From: an uncultured Crocinitomix sp.
GTDB taxonomy: Bacteria > Bacteroidota > Bacteroidia > Flavobacteriales_D > Crocinitomicaceae
Direction: 5' to 3'
Assembly: GCA_937136425.1 (NCBI GenBank)
Contig: CAKZON010000082.1
Coordinates: 1-64,000, forward strand
Length of the DNA: 64,000 nucleotides
Each line of letters opens with the position of its first letter. Within the stretch, counting starts at the first letter, position 1. The notes beneath the pieces were generated by a model that had not been told where the DNA came from, searched no databases, and saw only the letters and a list, made by a program, of their open reading frames with translations. Shown here piece by piece: positions 37,301 through 46,506 of this stretch. Position numbers and translations under genes: made by a program.

Positions 37301-37676
37301 CTCCTCCCGGAGCTGTAGGTATTTGAGCAAGATAAGAAGATGAAGTGGTAGAATTCCAACCATTATTGCTGTAGTTTGTTCCGTTGATTTCAATTCCAAA
37401 TCCATTTTCAGGTGTACCAGCAGTAAAAAAATCGCCATCATAATCCGTCCAACCATCCATGTTTGGGTTGGCTACAAATCCAAATGGAACATCTCCTGTT
37501 CCGCCTCTAGCATGATGTCCGTCCCAATTTAAAGTCCCTTCATGTCCTGCATTACCGTGTACCGCAATTTCAACAGAAGTTCCAATTAAGTAAGCATTGT
37601 CTTCAACTATTTGACCGTGCGAAGCTAAGGCAACAAATATGGATAGCATAAATACGAGCGCACGAATGGGCTGCAT
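34317..37676 (-). CDS. Large secreted protein with PKD domains and gliding-motility (type B) sorting domain
   Basis: The 1119-residue protein starts with a signal peptide (to SHGQ). A roughly 300-residue N-terminal domain follows that is homologous to the protein at 8544-10763 (IVEDNAYLIGTSVEIAVHG versus IVEGSGYLLGDYVEIGINP). Several Ig/PKD-like modules come next, one with EWFWYYGDGETSDEW, then repeated beta modules with GDYTLTVTDSKGCF and YYITIEDGSGC. It ends with a gliding-motility-associated C-terminal domain (about 1030-1119: VFTPNSNGTNDVFTFKNFQR, then IVNRWG, ending near CPNGVYFYTYVA), a type B T9SS signal. It is expected at the cell surface, perhaps as an adhesin or part of the gliding apparatus. 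ATG at 37676. Confidence 0.9.
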   Translation of the reverse strand: MQPIRALVFMLSIFVALASHGQIVEDNAYLIGTSVEIAVHGNAGHEGTLNWDGHHARGGTGDVPFGFVANPNMDGWTDYDGDFFTAGTPENGFGIEINGTNYSNNGWNSTTSSSYLAQIPTAPGGAITHTVEDNCITVEWEGVVAGVTINVKYHLITTDLFYTTEITLTNGTGSNLSDVYYYRNVDPDNNEALTGVFATTNTIVSQPDPDCIKALVSAEQASPWPSYLGLGGLGEQFRVTHGGFSNRSGSDIWNAVGGLTGTLGAVDTDDKAISLAYKTDIPAGGSVNFSYAVVLSEAALEAAFSSLYFINYETSSGVGGGLLNPCSPDAVIANSCRGSDVMLTINGPDIEGYDWVWLPGGHVGDTIVVSPGDPTVYTVTGTPTSPCLVGTISKTVSVVFSEGPIIDLEEQGLVCMEFNLDTLLWENTNWNEDTDCYFLTEEPDSAGQYEPEFEGPVMTEDDLVWLVCYDSATGCYDYRPIDLDWIGPGAAGPDSSITICGGPGTVFHLGVMISDSANDQGYFEEITESGGLIDSTGLFNGSGLYGTFEFWYITPGLAPCLSDTAVFTVTIMERPNANFNYLINGLPSSDGVTSGCITAEVEFENLSTIVDPGEITEWFWYYGDGETSDEWDAPPHSYTGPGTYIISLTVTSDNGCTSTANRAVIIYDFPPLEVVYTEPICYGYEDGLITVIPDSTIGPFNLTIEDEDGNILNDGDVTAEGLGEGTYYITIEDGSGCISTAEVTLDQPPYMDVWYRISNPACTGDSGWVVVDSVAGESDNNPISYTWDPNPAGIEGIGADSSFWMKAGDYTLTVTDSKGCFREIDLTLIDPPPFYFTDWGWDTAYCRVYGYQSGNGFVWAAAAGGVPSYTYEWTYLYDGSTSNNTTWGARNPGDHLIKVTDAFGCELTKIVTVDSVNPIASFTTKSAMLNDNCEGTADVEVVFTNTSRYYANPNNPDADTLFMWDMDRTSTDSWTICNDFFQQFDTTYEARGASYEIDVCLIAFNKNGCKDTACKTITIWEPPILDPVNVFTPNSNGTNDVFTFKNFQRGIRDFNCVIVNRWGVTVGEINEITGFWNGTTPGGDLCPNGVYFYTYVATADNGEEFSGQGTVTLLSGRGE

Positions 37677-37865
37677 AGGTCAGGTTTTTGGTAAGGGGTT
37701 ATTACTACAACAATAATAACGTAAAATTCCCCTAATAGGTTGAAAAATAAGAAAATAATTAATTAAAACTTGAGAAACCTTTTTGAATAAAGAATCTGAT
37801 TTCTTAAAAATGAGTTATTTTTATGTATTGTTTGTTCAAACTGCATCACTTACAATATCTATTAA

Positions 37866-38810
37866 ATGTTAAAGAAGGGAGCTTTTTATATTTTTTTTGG
37901 TTTGATTTTTCTATTATTGAATTGTCAGAAGGAAGAGAGTATCAAAAGATGCTGCTTAGCAGAGAATGTTGTAGTGATTGTTGTTGATGGACCAAGATAT
38001 TCTGAAACGTGGGGAGATCCAAGTCATGAGTTTATACCACATATGAAAACAGATTTAGCACCACATGGTGTAGTGTTTACAAATTTCAGAAACAATGGTT
38101 CAACTTATACCAATGCTGGGCATTCAGCAATTTTGTCAGGGCATTATCAGGATATTAATAATATAGGAGGCGAGGTTCCACAACGCCCTAATTTTCTACA
38201 GTATTGGTTGCGAAAAAGTGGTGCCCCACAAACTAAGGCATGGCTTTTTGCAAGTAAAGATAAAATTGAACCCCTAGCCAATTGCCAAGATTCGCTTTGG
38301 GCAGATCAGTTTTTACCAAGTACTGATTGCGGAAATAATGGATTAGGGTCTGGATATAGGGCTGACTCAATTACCGTAAAGCACGTTCTGGATACAATGG
38401 GAAAATACGAACCTAACATTGTTTTGATTAATCTTCGCGAACCAGATTTTAGTGGACACACTGGTGTTTGGGAGGACTATTTAGCATCCATTAAGCAAGT
38501 GGACAAAGATTATTATGCGATTTGGCAATTTATTAGAACTAATCCTAATTATAAGGATAAAACAGCCTTATTTATTACAAATGATCATGGTAGACATCTA
38601 GATAGTGTTGGCAGTTTTTCTAGTCATGGTGATGGTTGCGAGGGGTGCCGACATATTAACCTATTTGCCTATGGTCCCGATTTTAAAACTAATGAAATTA
38701 ATACAGATGTTTATGAGCTAACAGATATCTCAACAACTGTAGGGGCAATTTTTAGAATGAAAGTGCCTACATCTGATGGGCAAATTATAAAAGACTTATT
38801 TAAAAAATGA
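37866..38810 (+). CDS. Alkaline-phosphatase-superfamily lipoprotein
   Basis: The 314-residue protein has a lipoprotein signal (Cys at LLLNC) and the sulfatase/alkaline-phosphatase superfamily pattern. The metal Asp is in VVIVVDGPRYSE, a nucleophile-region NNGSTYTNAGHSAIL supplies Thr/Ser, and LFITNDHGRH carries the later Asp-His pair. FSSHGDGCEGCRHINLFAYG probably carries the last His. It could hydrolyse phosphate or phosphonate esters in the periplasm. Its stop overlaps the methyltransferase start by 4 bases. It begins a co-oriented run of genes ending near 46005. Confidence 0.8.
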   Translation: MLKKGAFYIFFGLIFLLLNCQKEESIKRCCLAENVVVIVVDGPRYSETWGDPSHEFIPHMKTDLAPHGVVFTNFRNNGSTYTNAGHSAILSGHYQDINNIGGEVPQRPNFLQYWLRKSGAPQTKAWLFASKDKIEPLANCQDSLWADQFLPSTDCGNNGLGSGYRADSITVKHVLDTMGKYEPNIVLINLREPDFSGHTGVWEDYLASIKQVDKDYYAIWQFIRTNPNYKDKTALFITNDHGRHLDSVGSFSSHGDGCEGCRHINLFAYGPDFKTNEINTDVYELTDISTTVGAIFRMKVPTSDGQIIKDLFKK

Positions 38811-39610
38811 TACAAGAAGAAAATTATATTGAAATCAATAAAGAATCATGGAATAATAGAACTGATTCTCATTTAGCATCAGATTTTTATGATGTTAATG
38901 GGTTTTTAAATGGTAAAAATTCGTTGAACTCAATTGAGTTAGATTTATTGGGGGATGTTAGTGGAAAAAGAATATTGCATTTACAGTGTCATTTTGGACA
39001 GGATTCATTGTCTTTAGCACGAATGGGGGCAAGTGTGACTGGTGTAGATTTATCAGATAAGGCAATTAATGCGGGGAGAGATTTGGCAATTAAAATGGAA
39101 CTTGATGTTCAGTTTATTTGCTGCGACCTTTATGATTTACCAAATCATTTAGATGATAAATTTGACATTGTATTTACAAGTTATGGTACAATAGGTTGGC
39201 TGCCAGATATCAATAAATGGGCTGATTTGATTGCGCGTTATTTAAAACCTGGAGGACATTTTGTTTTTGCAGAATTTCATCCTGTGGTTTGGATGTTTGA
39301 TGACGATTTTAAATTCGTGAAATTTAAGTATTCAAATGCAGGACCAATTGCTGAAAATGAAGAAGGAACCTACGCGGATAAAACGGCGGATATTCAACAA
39401 GATTATGTGACTTGGAATCATGGGCTTGCAGAGGTTGTTACGGCGCTCTTGTCTAAAAAAATATCTATTCAAAAATTTCAAGAGTTTGACTATTCACCTT
39501 ACGCTTGTTTTGATCATACCATTGAATTTGAACCTGGGAAATATCGAATCAAACATTTGGAAAATAAAATACCAATGGTGTACACTTTATTGGGGAAATT
39601 AACCGGGTAA
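38807..39610 (+). CDS. SAM-dependent class I methyltransferase
   Basis: The 267-residue protein has a Rossmann methyltransferase core: KRILHLQCHFGQDSLSLARM as the motif I variant (the usual DxGxGxG is replaced by LQCHFGQD) and VTGVDLSDKAINAG with acidic residue D for SAM ribose. CCDLYDLPNHLDDKFDIVFT matches motif II/III. It resembles the ubiquinone/menaquinone-type small-molecule methyltransferases, but the acceptor is not readable. It is coupled to the upstream lipoprotein gene (ATGA overlap) and followed directly by the next lipoprotein gene at 39611. Confidence 0.85.
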   Translation: MIQEENYIEINKESWNNRTDSHLASDFYDVNGFLNGKNSLNSIELDLLGDVSGKRILHLQCHFGQDSLSLARMGASVTGVDLSDKAINAGRDLAIKMELDVQFICCDLYDLPNHLDDKFDIVFTSYGTIGWLPDINKWADLIARYLKPGGHFVFAEFHPVVWMFDDDFKFVKFKYSNAGPIAENEEGTYADKTADIQQDYVTWNHGLAEVVTALLSKKISIQKFQEFDYSPYACFDHTIEFEPGKYRIKHLENKIPMVYTLLGKLTG

Positions 39611-41140
39611 ATGAGAGACACATTAATTATAATTTCGGCATTAATTTTTTTCGCTTGTGGAGGTCCTAATCACTCTGAAACAAATGAGTTAAGTGATGAT
39701 AATGTTGAAACAAAATTAGATCAAGACACAATTGTCGCAGATGTTGATACAGTTGCAATTGAAGAAAAAATACTATCACAATTTGCAGAGGAATATTCTT
39801 ATTTTGACGATTCGTTGAAAAAAGAAGTAACAGGTGTTCATTATCATGTTGCTACCAATATTAAACTCAACTTTAATGGGGATGAATGGCTAGACTATTT
39901 TATAGTGGAGGACCATGGAGGCGGACCAACCGCAGGGTATTTTTTTGACGGTAAAACAGGTGATTTAATTGAAGGAGAAACAGATGAGGATTTTATTAGT
40001 TCTGGCGCCGCACGAGATATTAGAGCCGAAGTTATAAATGTTGATTGTGACGATAATCAGCAAGAACTGGCTGTAATAACAGGAGGAGGAGGTACATTAG
40101 GGCTTTATTATTTTTACGATATATATCAATTTGACGCCATTAATAAAAATGTGAAAAGCATTTTTTCTGAAACCATTTCATCTGTAAATTGGGATGAGGA
40201 AGAAGAAAGTGAGTGGATTAGTGAAATTACTTTTTATGGTGATGACACAATTTGTAGAAACGCAATTTTAGTGCAAAAAGGAGCTTGGAAGGAAGGGAAA
40301 GAATATGATCCTGTAAACGGCATTCAACCAATCAAAAATACGCAACAATATCATTATGTTTATGAAGGATATTTTGAAGAGTTTAGAATTGATCGCATTA
40401 ATTGTAGTGGTCAAAGTATTAATAATGAAACATTAGATCAATTAGCACGGTTAAATGATTGGGAGGCATTGAGAAATGAACCAGATGAATTAATGGAGTT
40501 GACAAGTGTTGTTGGAGATGAATTGACTGAGCAAATGCAAAATGGTTTACTAACAATTAATGATAGTCATCAAAACTTAAACTTTACAGCTTCTTTAGAT
40601 GGTCGTTTAAATATTGTGACGTATACTTTCCCTTCAGGAGGAACGGCAGGAACAATTCATTACCCAATTTTGCAGTGGGAAAAATCAGATGGAACTTATG
40701 GCACAAAAACACTTTATTTTCAGGAATATGAATCGGAATATTATGGTTGGGCAGTTGATTTTTACGACATTAATAAGTTACCTTCTTATGAAAAAGATAT
40801 ATACCTTTTAATTGGAAGTTTGAAGGGGAGTAGTTCGCAATATTCTGCATATGCTATGGTTGTAGAACTTAAAGATGATGAATTGATTTTAGATTACCCG
40901 GCTTTTATGCATTCATCCGCAATTTTGGCATTTCATGATGATTTAAATGATGCAGATGAATATTGCATTGCCTGCATGGATTATGATCCTAAAAACTATA
41001 CCATAACAATTGAAGAGGTGGATAGTTTAGATGAGATTATTGTGCAAGAAAACTCATGGAGTTCAACAGAAAAAGAGATTAAGGAAAAAGGAGATGTTGT
41101 TTTTAAGTTTGAAAACGGAAAATTTGAACTGCAAAAATAA
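39611..41140 (+). CDS. Predicted lipoprotein of unknown function
   Basis: The 509-residue protein starts with a lipoprotein signal (Cys in FFACGG) and an acidic linker. The body is beta-rich with no known fold; it includes GGGPTAGYFFDGKTGDLIEG, a conserved-looking VITGGGGTLGLYYFYDIYQ, and a final region with ELILDYPAFMHSS. It begins one base after the previous stop and is the third gene of the run. It is probably an outer- or inner-membrane-anchored protein. No enzyme motif is seen. Confidence 0.65.
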   Translation: MRDTLIIISALIFFACGGPNHSETNELSDDNVETKLDQDTIVADVDTVAIEEKILSQFAEEYSYFDDSLKKEVTGVHYHVATNIKLNFNGDEWLDYFIVEDHGGGPTAGYFFDGKTGDLIEGETDEDFISSGAARDIRAEVINVDCDDNQQELAVITGGGGTLGLYYFYDIYQFDAINKNVKSIFSETISSVNWDEEEESEWISEITFYGDDTICRNAILVQKGAWKEGKEYDPVNGIQPIKNTQQYHYVYEGYFEEFRIDRINCSGQSINNETLDQLARLNDWEALRNEPDELMELTSVVGDELTEQMQNGLLTINDSHQNLNFTASLDGRLNIVTYTFPSGGTAGTIHYPILQWEKSDGTYGTKTLYFQEYESEYYGWAVDFYDINKLPSYEKDIYLLIGSLKGSSSQYSAYAMVVELKDDELILDYPAFMHSSAILAFHDDLNDADEYCIACMDYDPKNYTITIEEVDSLDEIIVQENSWSSTEKEIKEKGDVVFKFENGKFELQK

Positions 41141-41188
41141 CAGTAAGACAAAAATTAATTTTATAATTACATAACAAGAGAAAACTAT

Positions 41189-41695
41189 ATGTTCGGACTA
41201 TTTAAGAAAAAAACTGCCCAACCAGTTAAGGAGGCAAGAACAGATTTTGACCGTTTATTACAAGAGCAATTAAAAATTATTAATGAATCTCCTTTGGAGC
41301 CAATAGTAGCGAATGAAAAATCTGAAATTTATTGCCAATCAGTTGTTTTAAATGGTTATCGTTCTTTATCGCTAGTTATTACTGGGTGTTTAAATATCAA
41401 TACAATTGAAGGTTGTAAACTTGTGTTTCAGGCTGATAATGGCACCTATGAATGTCCTTCGGATGGAGATATTGTTAAGGGAGATTATTCTGAAAGGCTG
41501 CAAATTGGCGTAACAAATTTTGATATAGATTTAGAGGATGATTTTATTGATTTTGTTGCAAATCAAAATATAATTTCTGCTCAAATACAGACTCGAAATG
41601 GTCAATTGCGTAAGCAAACGGTGGAAATAGACTATCCAACAGTGAATCAAGAACTTTTAGATAAGATATTGAATTTACAAGAGGAGGAAGAGTAG
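41189..41695 (+). CDS. Small cytoplasmic protein of unknown function
   Basis: The 168-residue protein starts MFGLFKKKTAQPVKEA, a basic amphipathic N-terminus. It then has an alpha/beta domain with paired cysteines (SEIYCQSVVLNGY, TGCLNINTIEGCKLVFQ, YECPSDG), which might bind metal or form disulfides, and an acidic tail. No family was recognised. ATG at 41189 follows the lipoprotein gene by 48 bases, and its stop is followed by the WG-repeat gene after a single base, so it is part of the same unit. Confidence 0.6.
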   Translation: MFGLFKKKTAQPVKEARTDFDRLLQEQLKIINESPLEPIVANEKSEIYCQSVVLNGYRSLSLVITGCLNINTIEGCKLVFQADNGTYECPSDGDIVKGDYSERLQIGVTNFDIDLEDDFIDFVANQNIISAQIQTRNGQLRKQTVEIDYPTVNQELLDKILNLQEEEE

Positions 41696-44600
41696 ATGAA
41701 TCGAATTATTGTTCAACTAATAGTTCCATTTATTCTTGGGGTTAGTGGTGCTGGTTTTTCTCAGGATGCAGCAATTTTATGGACACGTTCAGACAGTTCT
41801 ACTCAAGGATGTACAGTAATTGATTTCAAAACTGATCAAGAAGGCAATGTTTTTACATTAGGACGAACCTATGGAGAGACTCGCATGAAGATGCAGTCTG
41901 GAAATGTTGAAATTATTGGCACTAAAAGTGAGCGCCCACCTTCTTATTTTCTTCAGAAATTAAATGCAAAAGGAGAATTGATTTGGGCGAATGATTTGTC
42001 TATCGAACGAAATTTAATTGGTGGATTAATTGTTCCTGATGAAAAGGGAGGGGTTGTTTTATGTTCGTCTGAAAAAGGAGAGATCGGAAAAAATGATTAT
42101 TTCCTAGAGTCCTTTTCAAAAGATGGAAAAGGGACTAAGCGGAAAAAAATCATTGAAAACCATGCAGAGTATTACGATTGTGCGATTTATGATTTGTTGA
42201 TTGATGGAGATGGAAGTTTCCATTTTGTTGGAAATTTGAGAGGGACAACTTTATTTTTAGGTCATAAGGATACTATTGGAGAGCGTTATTCAAATGATGC
42301 TTTTTATCTTAAAGTAAATACAAATTTTGACTATGACTTTCTTAAAGTATATGGTGGTTCAGGCAGTCAAAAGTTAGTAGAAATCGCAGTCAATAATAAG
42401 AACGAAATATTCATTGGAGGAAATTTCCAACTCAAGAAGCAAGAATTTTCGGAGGAATCTATAGACCTTAACTATACGCATAGCGAAGTGGTTATCGGAA
42501 AATATAACCAGGAGGGAAAGAAAATAAACTGGGTCAGTTATCCTGCAAATTATTTAGCCTCTATTAATGGGTTAGAAGTTAATTCTAGTCAAAACCTGGT
42601 AGCAGTGATAACTATGCGTGGAATGATTGAATTGGGTTCCTCTGCAGAAGCTAAGTCAAATATTGACTTACCCAATTATGGCATGTACATAGCTACAATT
42701 AATTCAAATTTGAAATTGCAAACAGTAGAACAATTTGCATCTGATCAATCATTTAAAACAGAGCGTTTATTTATTGACCAACAGGATCAAATATACTTAA
42801 TAGGTCAATACCCAAAAGGAGAAGATTTTGATCCTGGGAAGAGCATAGTAATTACTGATGAAGTTATCAGTAACAAGTACAATCAAAGGTTAATTGCTCA
42901 AAAAAGAAATGAAAAAGGGGAGTTTTTGTCGTTTCATTATTTACCAGAAATAAATGGAGGGTCATTTTATCTGGTCAATGCAAAAGGAAACCTATTAACC
43001 GCAAGTAATTTTGTACATAAAAAGGGAGGGAACCAATTTACCTACGGAATTGTAACATCCGAAAGGGGTAATTATTTTGCCACAAAGGATTCTATCATTG
43101 TACGCTCTTGTGAGAATTACTATTGGGATAAAACCAAAAAAACATATACTGAATCGGGTATTTATTCGGCAGGTGAAAACGCCGAGTATCAATTAAACCT
43201 GACGATAGAAAAAATGGATTTGAGCATTGTTGTAAACGATCAGTCGATTATTGCAAATGCTAAAGACGCTACTTTTCGTTGGTTGGATGTTGATCATAAT
43301 TATCGCCCATTAAAATATGAAACTGATTCTATTTTAAACTTTCGCGAATCAGGAACTTACTGCGTAGAAGTTACCTTAAAATTTTGCCAAACGGTAGATA
43401 CTTCTGAGGCTGTAACTGTTGTAAAGGATGGTGTTCATATAGAGGATCTTAAAAAATATTATACAGCTGATTATAGCAAAACCATTATTTTGAAAATTAA
43501 CCGTGAACATATTCAACTGAATCCTGATGAGGTTAAAATGATTCCGTTTAGAGATGGTCCACTATACGGGTTTGTTAAGAACGGGAAGAAGGATAAGTGG
43601 CTAATTAAACCAAGATTTGAACAGGTATTTGCCGTTTATAATGAAGGGGCAATAGTAAAAGACACGACAAAGTTTTATTATAAAGGTAGAGTTTACCCAA
43701 AGTTGGCTTATGGGTTAGTGAATTCAAAAGGTAAATATTTAATTCCTCCGCACTATACCAACTTGTTTAATGAAAATGGAATTTATCATGGAATTAGGCA
43801 TGTTTATGAAGATACTACCCTCAACCTACCTGAAGAGTATAGAGGTTATTATGCCCATGACTATTATGACAAGAAAGGAAAATTGTTATTCAGTATCGGG
43901 GCACATGAGCTTAAATCATTTGGTACAGAAGATTATGCTTGGTTCAGGTTTGGAAAAAAATATATGATATATAATCGGTCAGGAGAATTGGTGAAAGAAT
44001 TTGATTTGGATGAATACTGTCCATTTATTGGAATTGCAGACAATAAGCTATTATTCAATGATGAAGAGACTGGTCTTACGGCATACGGTATGAACGGAGA
44101 AGTGGCATTTAATTTTCCTAAACAAAGTTCGTTAAACGTGTATCAATTAAGCGAAAATAACTTTGGTGTAATGGGGTATGATGGGGACTATTATTTTTGT
44201 GATTCTTTAGGACAAGGAAAAATGTATGGAATCAATTCCGGATCAATAGGAATGATTCAGTCGTATGATGCGTTTTTTAAAACAGATAATTTTGTAGTAA
44301 GAGATTACAATACCTCATTATATGGTGTTGTAGACCGTGAAGGAGAGACTAAAATTGATTTTAAATATCAATATATAGGTACTGAGGTAAACGGTTATCG
44401 TTATTGTATTGATTCCAACCACAGGAGAGTTTTTGTAGCCAATAATGGACATGAAATAGAAGAATTATTAAATAATAACTCGTTCATGACTTCTACACTA
44501 GGCGATAAAAGGTTTTCGTTGGTACAGGTGCATGGTTTTCATGATGGTTTGGCTATAGGTTCAGGTAGGCATCCTCTTCCAGATTCATTAGCAAACAAAC

Positions 44601-44977
44601 CTTTCCCATGGACGCAAGCAGATAAAAACGTTTTTGAGGCATATAACAATGAGCATTATTTTTACTATGACACAACAGGAACTATCGTTTTAACCTTACC
44701 AGATTCGATTGCCTTAGCAGGAAATTTTTCAGATGGTTTGGCTCCTGCACTTACAAATGACAAATTATTAGGCTTTATTGATAAGAATGGAAATTGGGCT
44801 ATTCAACCCAAATATGAGTTAGCCGTTGCAGGAGCCTATCCACTGCCTTATATTGTGGTGCCTTATTTTGAAAATGGCTTTGCATATATTAAAAGCTTTA
44901 AGGGGTATATTGATGAACAAGGAAATGAATATTTTTCTGGAGAGCGTATGCAAGATAAATATAATTTCAGCCATTAA
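41696..44977 (+). CDS. WG-repeat exported protein
   Basis: The 1093-residue protein has a signal peptide (to GAGFSQ). An N-terminal region of about 480 residues follows, with repeated beta elements such as NVFTLGRTYGETR and DFLKVYGGSGSQ (SBBP/beta-propeller-like). From about 640 it has WG/KWG-type repeats: YGLVNSKGKYLIPPHY, YGVVDREGETKIDFKYQYIG, LGFIDKNGNWAIQPKYEL and KGYIDEQGNEYF. WG repeats are structural and may bind other proteins or cell-wall material. It is followed after 2 bases by the C39-like peptidase gene. The function is unknown. Confidence 0.8.
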   Translation: MNRIIVQLIVPFILGVSGAGFSQDAAILWTRSDSSTQGCTVIDFKTDQEGNVFTLGRTYGETRMKMQSGNVEIIGTKSERPPSYFLQKLNAKGELIWANDLSIERNLIGGLIVPDEKGGVVLCSSEKGEIGKNDYFLESFSKDGKGTKRKKIIENHAEYYDCAIYDLLIDGDGSFHFVGNLRGTTLFLGHKDTIGERYSNDAFYLKVNTNFDYDFLKVYGGSGSQKLVEIAVNNKNEIFIGGNFQLKKQEFSEESIDLNYTHSEVVIGKYNQEGKKINWVSYPANYLASINGLEVNSSQNLVAVITMRGMIELGSSAEAKSNIDLPNYGMYIATINSNLKLQTVEQFASDQSFKTERLFIDQQDQIYLIGQYPKGEDFDPGKSIVITDEVISNKYNQRLIAQKRNEKGEFLSFHYLPEINGGSFYLVNAKGNLLTASNFVHKKGGNQFTYGIVTSERGNYFATKDSIIVRSCENYYWDKTKKTYTESGIYSAGENAEYQLNLTIEKMDLSIVVNDQSIIANAKDATFRWLDVDHNYRPLKYETDSILNFRESGTYCVEVTLKFCQTVDTSEAVTVVKDGVHIEDLKKYYTADYSKTIILKINREHIQLNPDEVKMIPFRDGPLYGFVKNGKKDKWLIKPRFEQVFAVYNEGAIVKDTTKFYYKGRVYPKLAYGLVNSKGKYLIPPHYTNLFNENGIYHGIRHVYEDTTLNLPEEYRGYYAHDYYDKKGKLLFSIGAHELKSFGTEDYAWFRFGKKYMIYNRSGELVKEFDLDEYCPFIGIADNKLLFNDEETGLTAYGMNGEVAFNFPKQSSLNVYQLSENNFGVMGYDGDYYFCDSLGQGKMYGINSGSIGMIQSYDAFFKTDNFVVRDYNTSLYGVVDREGETKIDFKYQYIGTEVNGYRYCIDSNHRRVFVANNGHEIEELLNNNSFMTSTLGDKRFSLVQVHGFHDGLAIGSGRHPLPDSLANKPFPWTQADKNVFEAYNNEHYFYYDTTGTIVLTLPDSIALAGNFSDGLAPALTNDKLLGFIDKNGNWAIQPKYELAVAGAYPLPYIVVPYFENGFAYIKSFKGYIDEQGNEYFSGERMQDKYNFSH

Positions 44978-44979
44978 TC

Positions 44980-46005
44980 ATGACTAAAAAGGGAATCATA
45001 TTGAGCTATGTTATTCTTTTTTATTGCAATATTTCATTTGGATTTTTAAATGTTGACAAAATACCAGAACGTTTAGCATTGGCGCGCAAATTATGCGCAA
45101 TAGAGAGTGAAATTTATAAATATGATCGTGAAATTACATTAATACGAGCCGTTGGAGGAGATCAAAAGAGATTTGAAGCATTTAATTTGCAGCAGCAATT
45201 GCTAATGGAGCAATATGATTCATTAACAGCAAAATTTCAATTGGCAATACATCATAATGGACAAGATTTTGAAAATGAAGCAGGGCGCAATGCTTGGTTT
45301 TTAGTGATTCAAAATTTTATGCATCAACGTGGAATTCGTTTAAGTGTAAATGAGCGATATGAAATGGTCAATCAATTACCAGAAATTGGTGGAGTCTCTC
45401 TAGAATTAAGAGAGGGACATCAAGATACCTCCTTTACTTCATATCTAATTGATTCTGCTAGCTATGTTCTTTTAAATCGGTATTACCCAACTTGGCTTGA
45501 TAATCCTATTGAGCGGATAATAAAGCTTGATGTTGGAATTGATGCATTTCTGCAATTAAGTAGAGATCATTTTATTCCGTTTACAGCTCAAACTGAGGAT
45601 ATGAACTGTGGACCTACTTGCTTAAAAATGGTGTTAGAACAATTTGGCGCCTACCATTCTTTAGAAGAATTGGCAATGCTCTCAAGTTTAGATGAAACAG
45701 GAACTTCTTTTGGTGATCTTATTAGAGCCGCGGAACAATTGAACGTTAACACTGAAAATGCCAAAATGAGTTATGAAGAACTAATGCAAGAAATGGAACG
45801 TCCTGTAATTGTGCATTGGGAAAACAGGCATTTTGTAGTGGTATACGCTATGAGTGAAGAAACCGTTTGGGTGGCAGATCCAGCTTGGAGTCGTCAAACC
45901 TTTGCGCGTAAAGATTTTTGTGAGAGTTGGTTGTACGGAACAGAAAAAACAACAGGAAAAGGTTCCGTTATGACCTTTCAATTAACAAAAGCTTTTTATC
46001 AATAA
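44980..46005 (+). CDS. Exported C39-like cysteine peptidase
   Basis: The 341-residue protein has a signal peptide and a helical propeptide region (about 20-190). The C-terminal domain shows the papain-like C39 triad: Cys in QTEDMNCGPTCLKMVLEQFG, His in ENRHFVVVYAM and Asp in VWVADPAWS. The family includes bacteriocin-processing peptidases of ABC transporters, but here there is no ABC transporter domain. The protein stands as a separate enzyme, last in a run with the WG-repeat protein. It may cleave or be held by an exported partner. A natural substrate is not visible. Confidence 0.8.
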   Translation: MTKKGIILSYVILFYCNISFGFLNVDKIPERLALARKLCAIESEIYKYDREITLIRAVGGDQKRFEAFNLQQQLLMEQYDSLTAKFQLAIHHNGQDFENEAGRNAWFLVIQNFMHQRGIRLSVNERYEMVNQLPEIGGVSLELREGHQDTSFTSYLIDSASYVLLNRYYPTWLDNPIERIIKLDVGIDAFLQLSRDHFIPFTAQTEDMNCGPTCLKMVLEQFGAYHSLEELAMLSSLDETGTSFGDLIRAAEQLNVNTENAKMSYEELMQEMERPVIVHWENRHFVVVYAMSEETVWVADPAWSRQTFARKDFCESWLYGTEKTTGKGSVMTFQLTKAFYQ

Positions 46006-46042
46006 AAACGTGACCCTAACAAATTAAGGCCACGCTCTTTTT
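46005..46042. terminator. Bidirectional terminator between convergent genes
   Basis: A stem CGTG..CC / GG..CACG (arms 46009-46015 and 46028-46034) with flanking A and T runs lies between the peptidase stop and the next minus-strand gene. It would stop transcription in both directions. Confidence 0.7.
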
Positions 46043-46060
46043 ATAAGTTTTGGGTGTTGA

Positions 46061-46504
46061 TTAATCCACTGCTAAATTTGCACCACCTTTGCTAATATGC
46101 TCTTGGTAAGCCGCAATTTTTTCTTCGCGTTGAATAGTCTCCTTCGTTTTACGTTTCCCTCTAAAGAACATGTATAAGTTCAGTAAAAGCATTACACCTA
46201 AATAGATAGAGAAACCGCCAATTTTAGCACTTAATTTTTCAATTAAATCTTGCATTGTAAACTCACCTCCGTAATAGGACAGTTTAAGTATGAGTAAAGC
46301 AAATCCAAGGTTCAATAAATAAAAGCCTAATCTAAAAAGTTTGTTGGTTGACGTTGCAATCTCTTCTCGGCCTCTAAAAATATCCATCATAAATACTTGT
46401 GCATTTTTAAAGAGGGTTTTCGCAACATAATAGGTCAAGAATACCGCCGTAGGCAAGTATATAAGATAGGCAATAACGACCATTGTTAAATTTGAAGATT
46501 CCAT
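46061..46504 (-). CDS. Small multi-span membrane protein, twin 1
   Basis: The 147-residue protein has about three or four membrane helices (VVIAYLIYLPTAVFLTYYVA, LGFYLLNLGFALLILKLSYY, FSIYLGVMLLLNLYMFF) and a basic, then helical tail. The phrase FYLLNLGFALLILKLS resembles YYLFNLGYIALTITGW in the adjacent upstream gene, so the two appear related. There is no transport signature. It follows the upstream gene by 2 bases and is co-transcribed. Confidence 0.65.
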   Translation of the reverse strand: MESSNLTMVVIAYLIYLPTAVFLTYYVAKTLFKNAQVFMMDIFRGREEIATSTNKLFRLGFYLLNLGFALLILKLSYYGGEFTMQDLIEKLSAKIGGFSIYLGVMLLLNLYMFFRGKRKTKETIQREEKIAAYQEHISKGGANLAVD

Positions 46505-46506
46505 AA

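Noticed and set aside
44980-46005. Bacteriocin export system
   Set aside because: The C39-like domain is present, but no ABC transporter or leader peptide with a GG site is found nearby.
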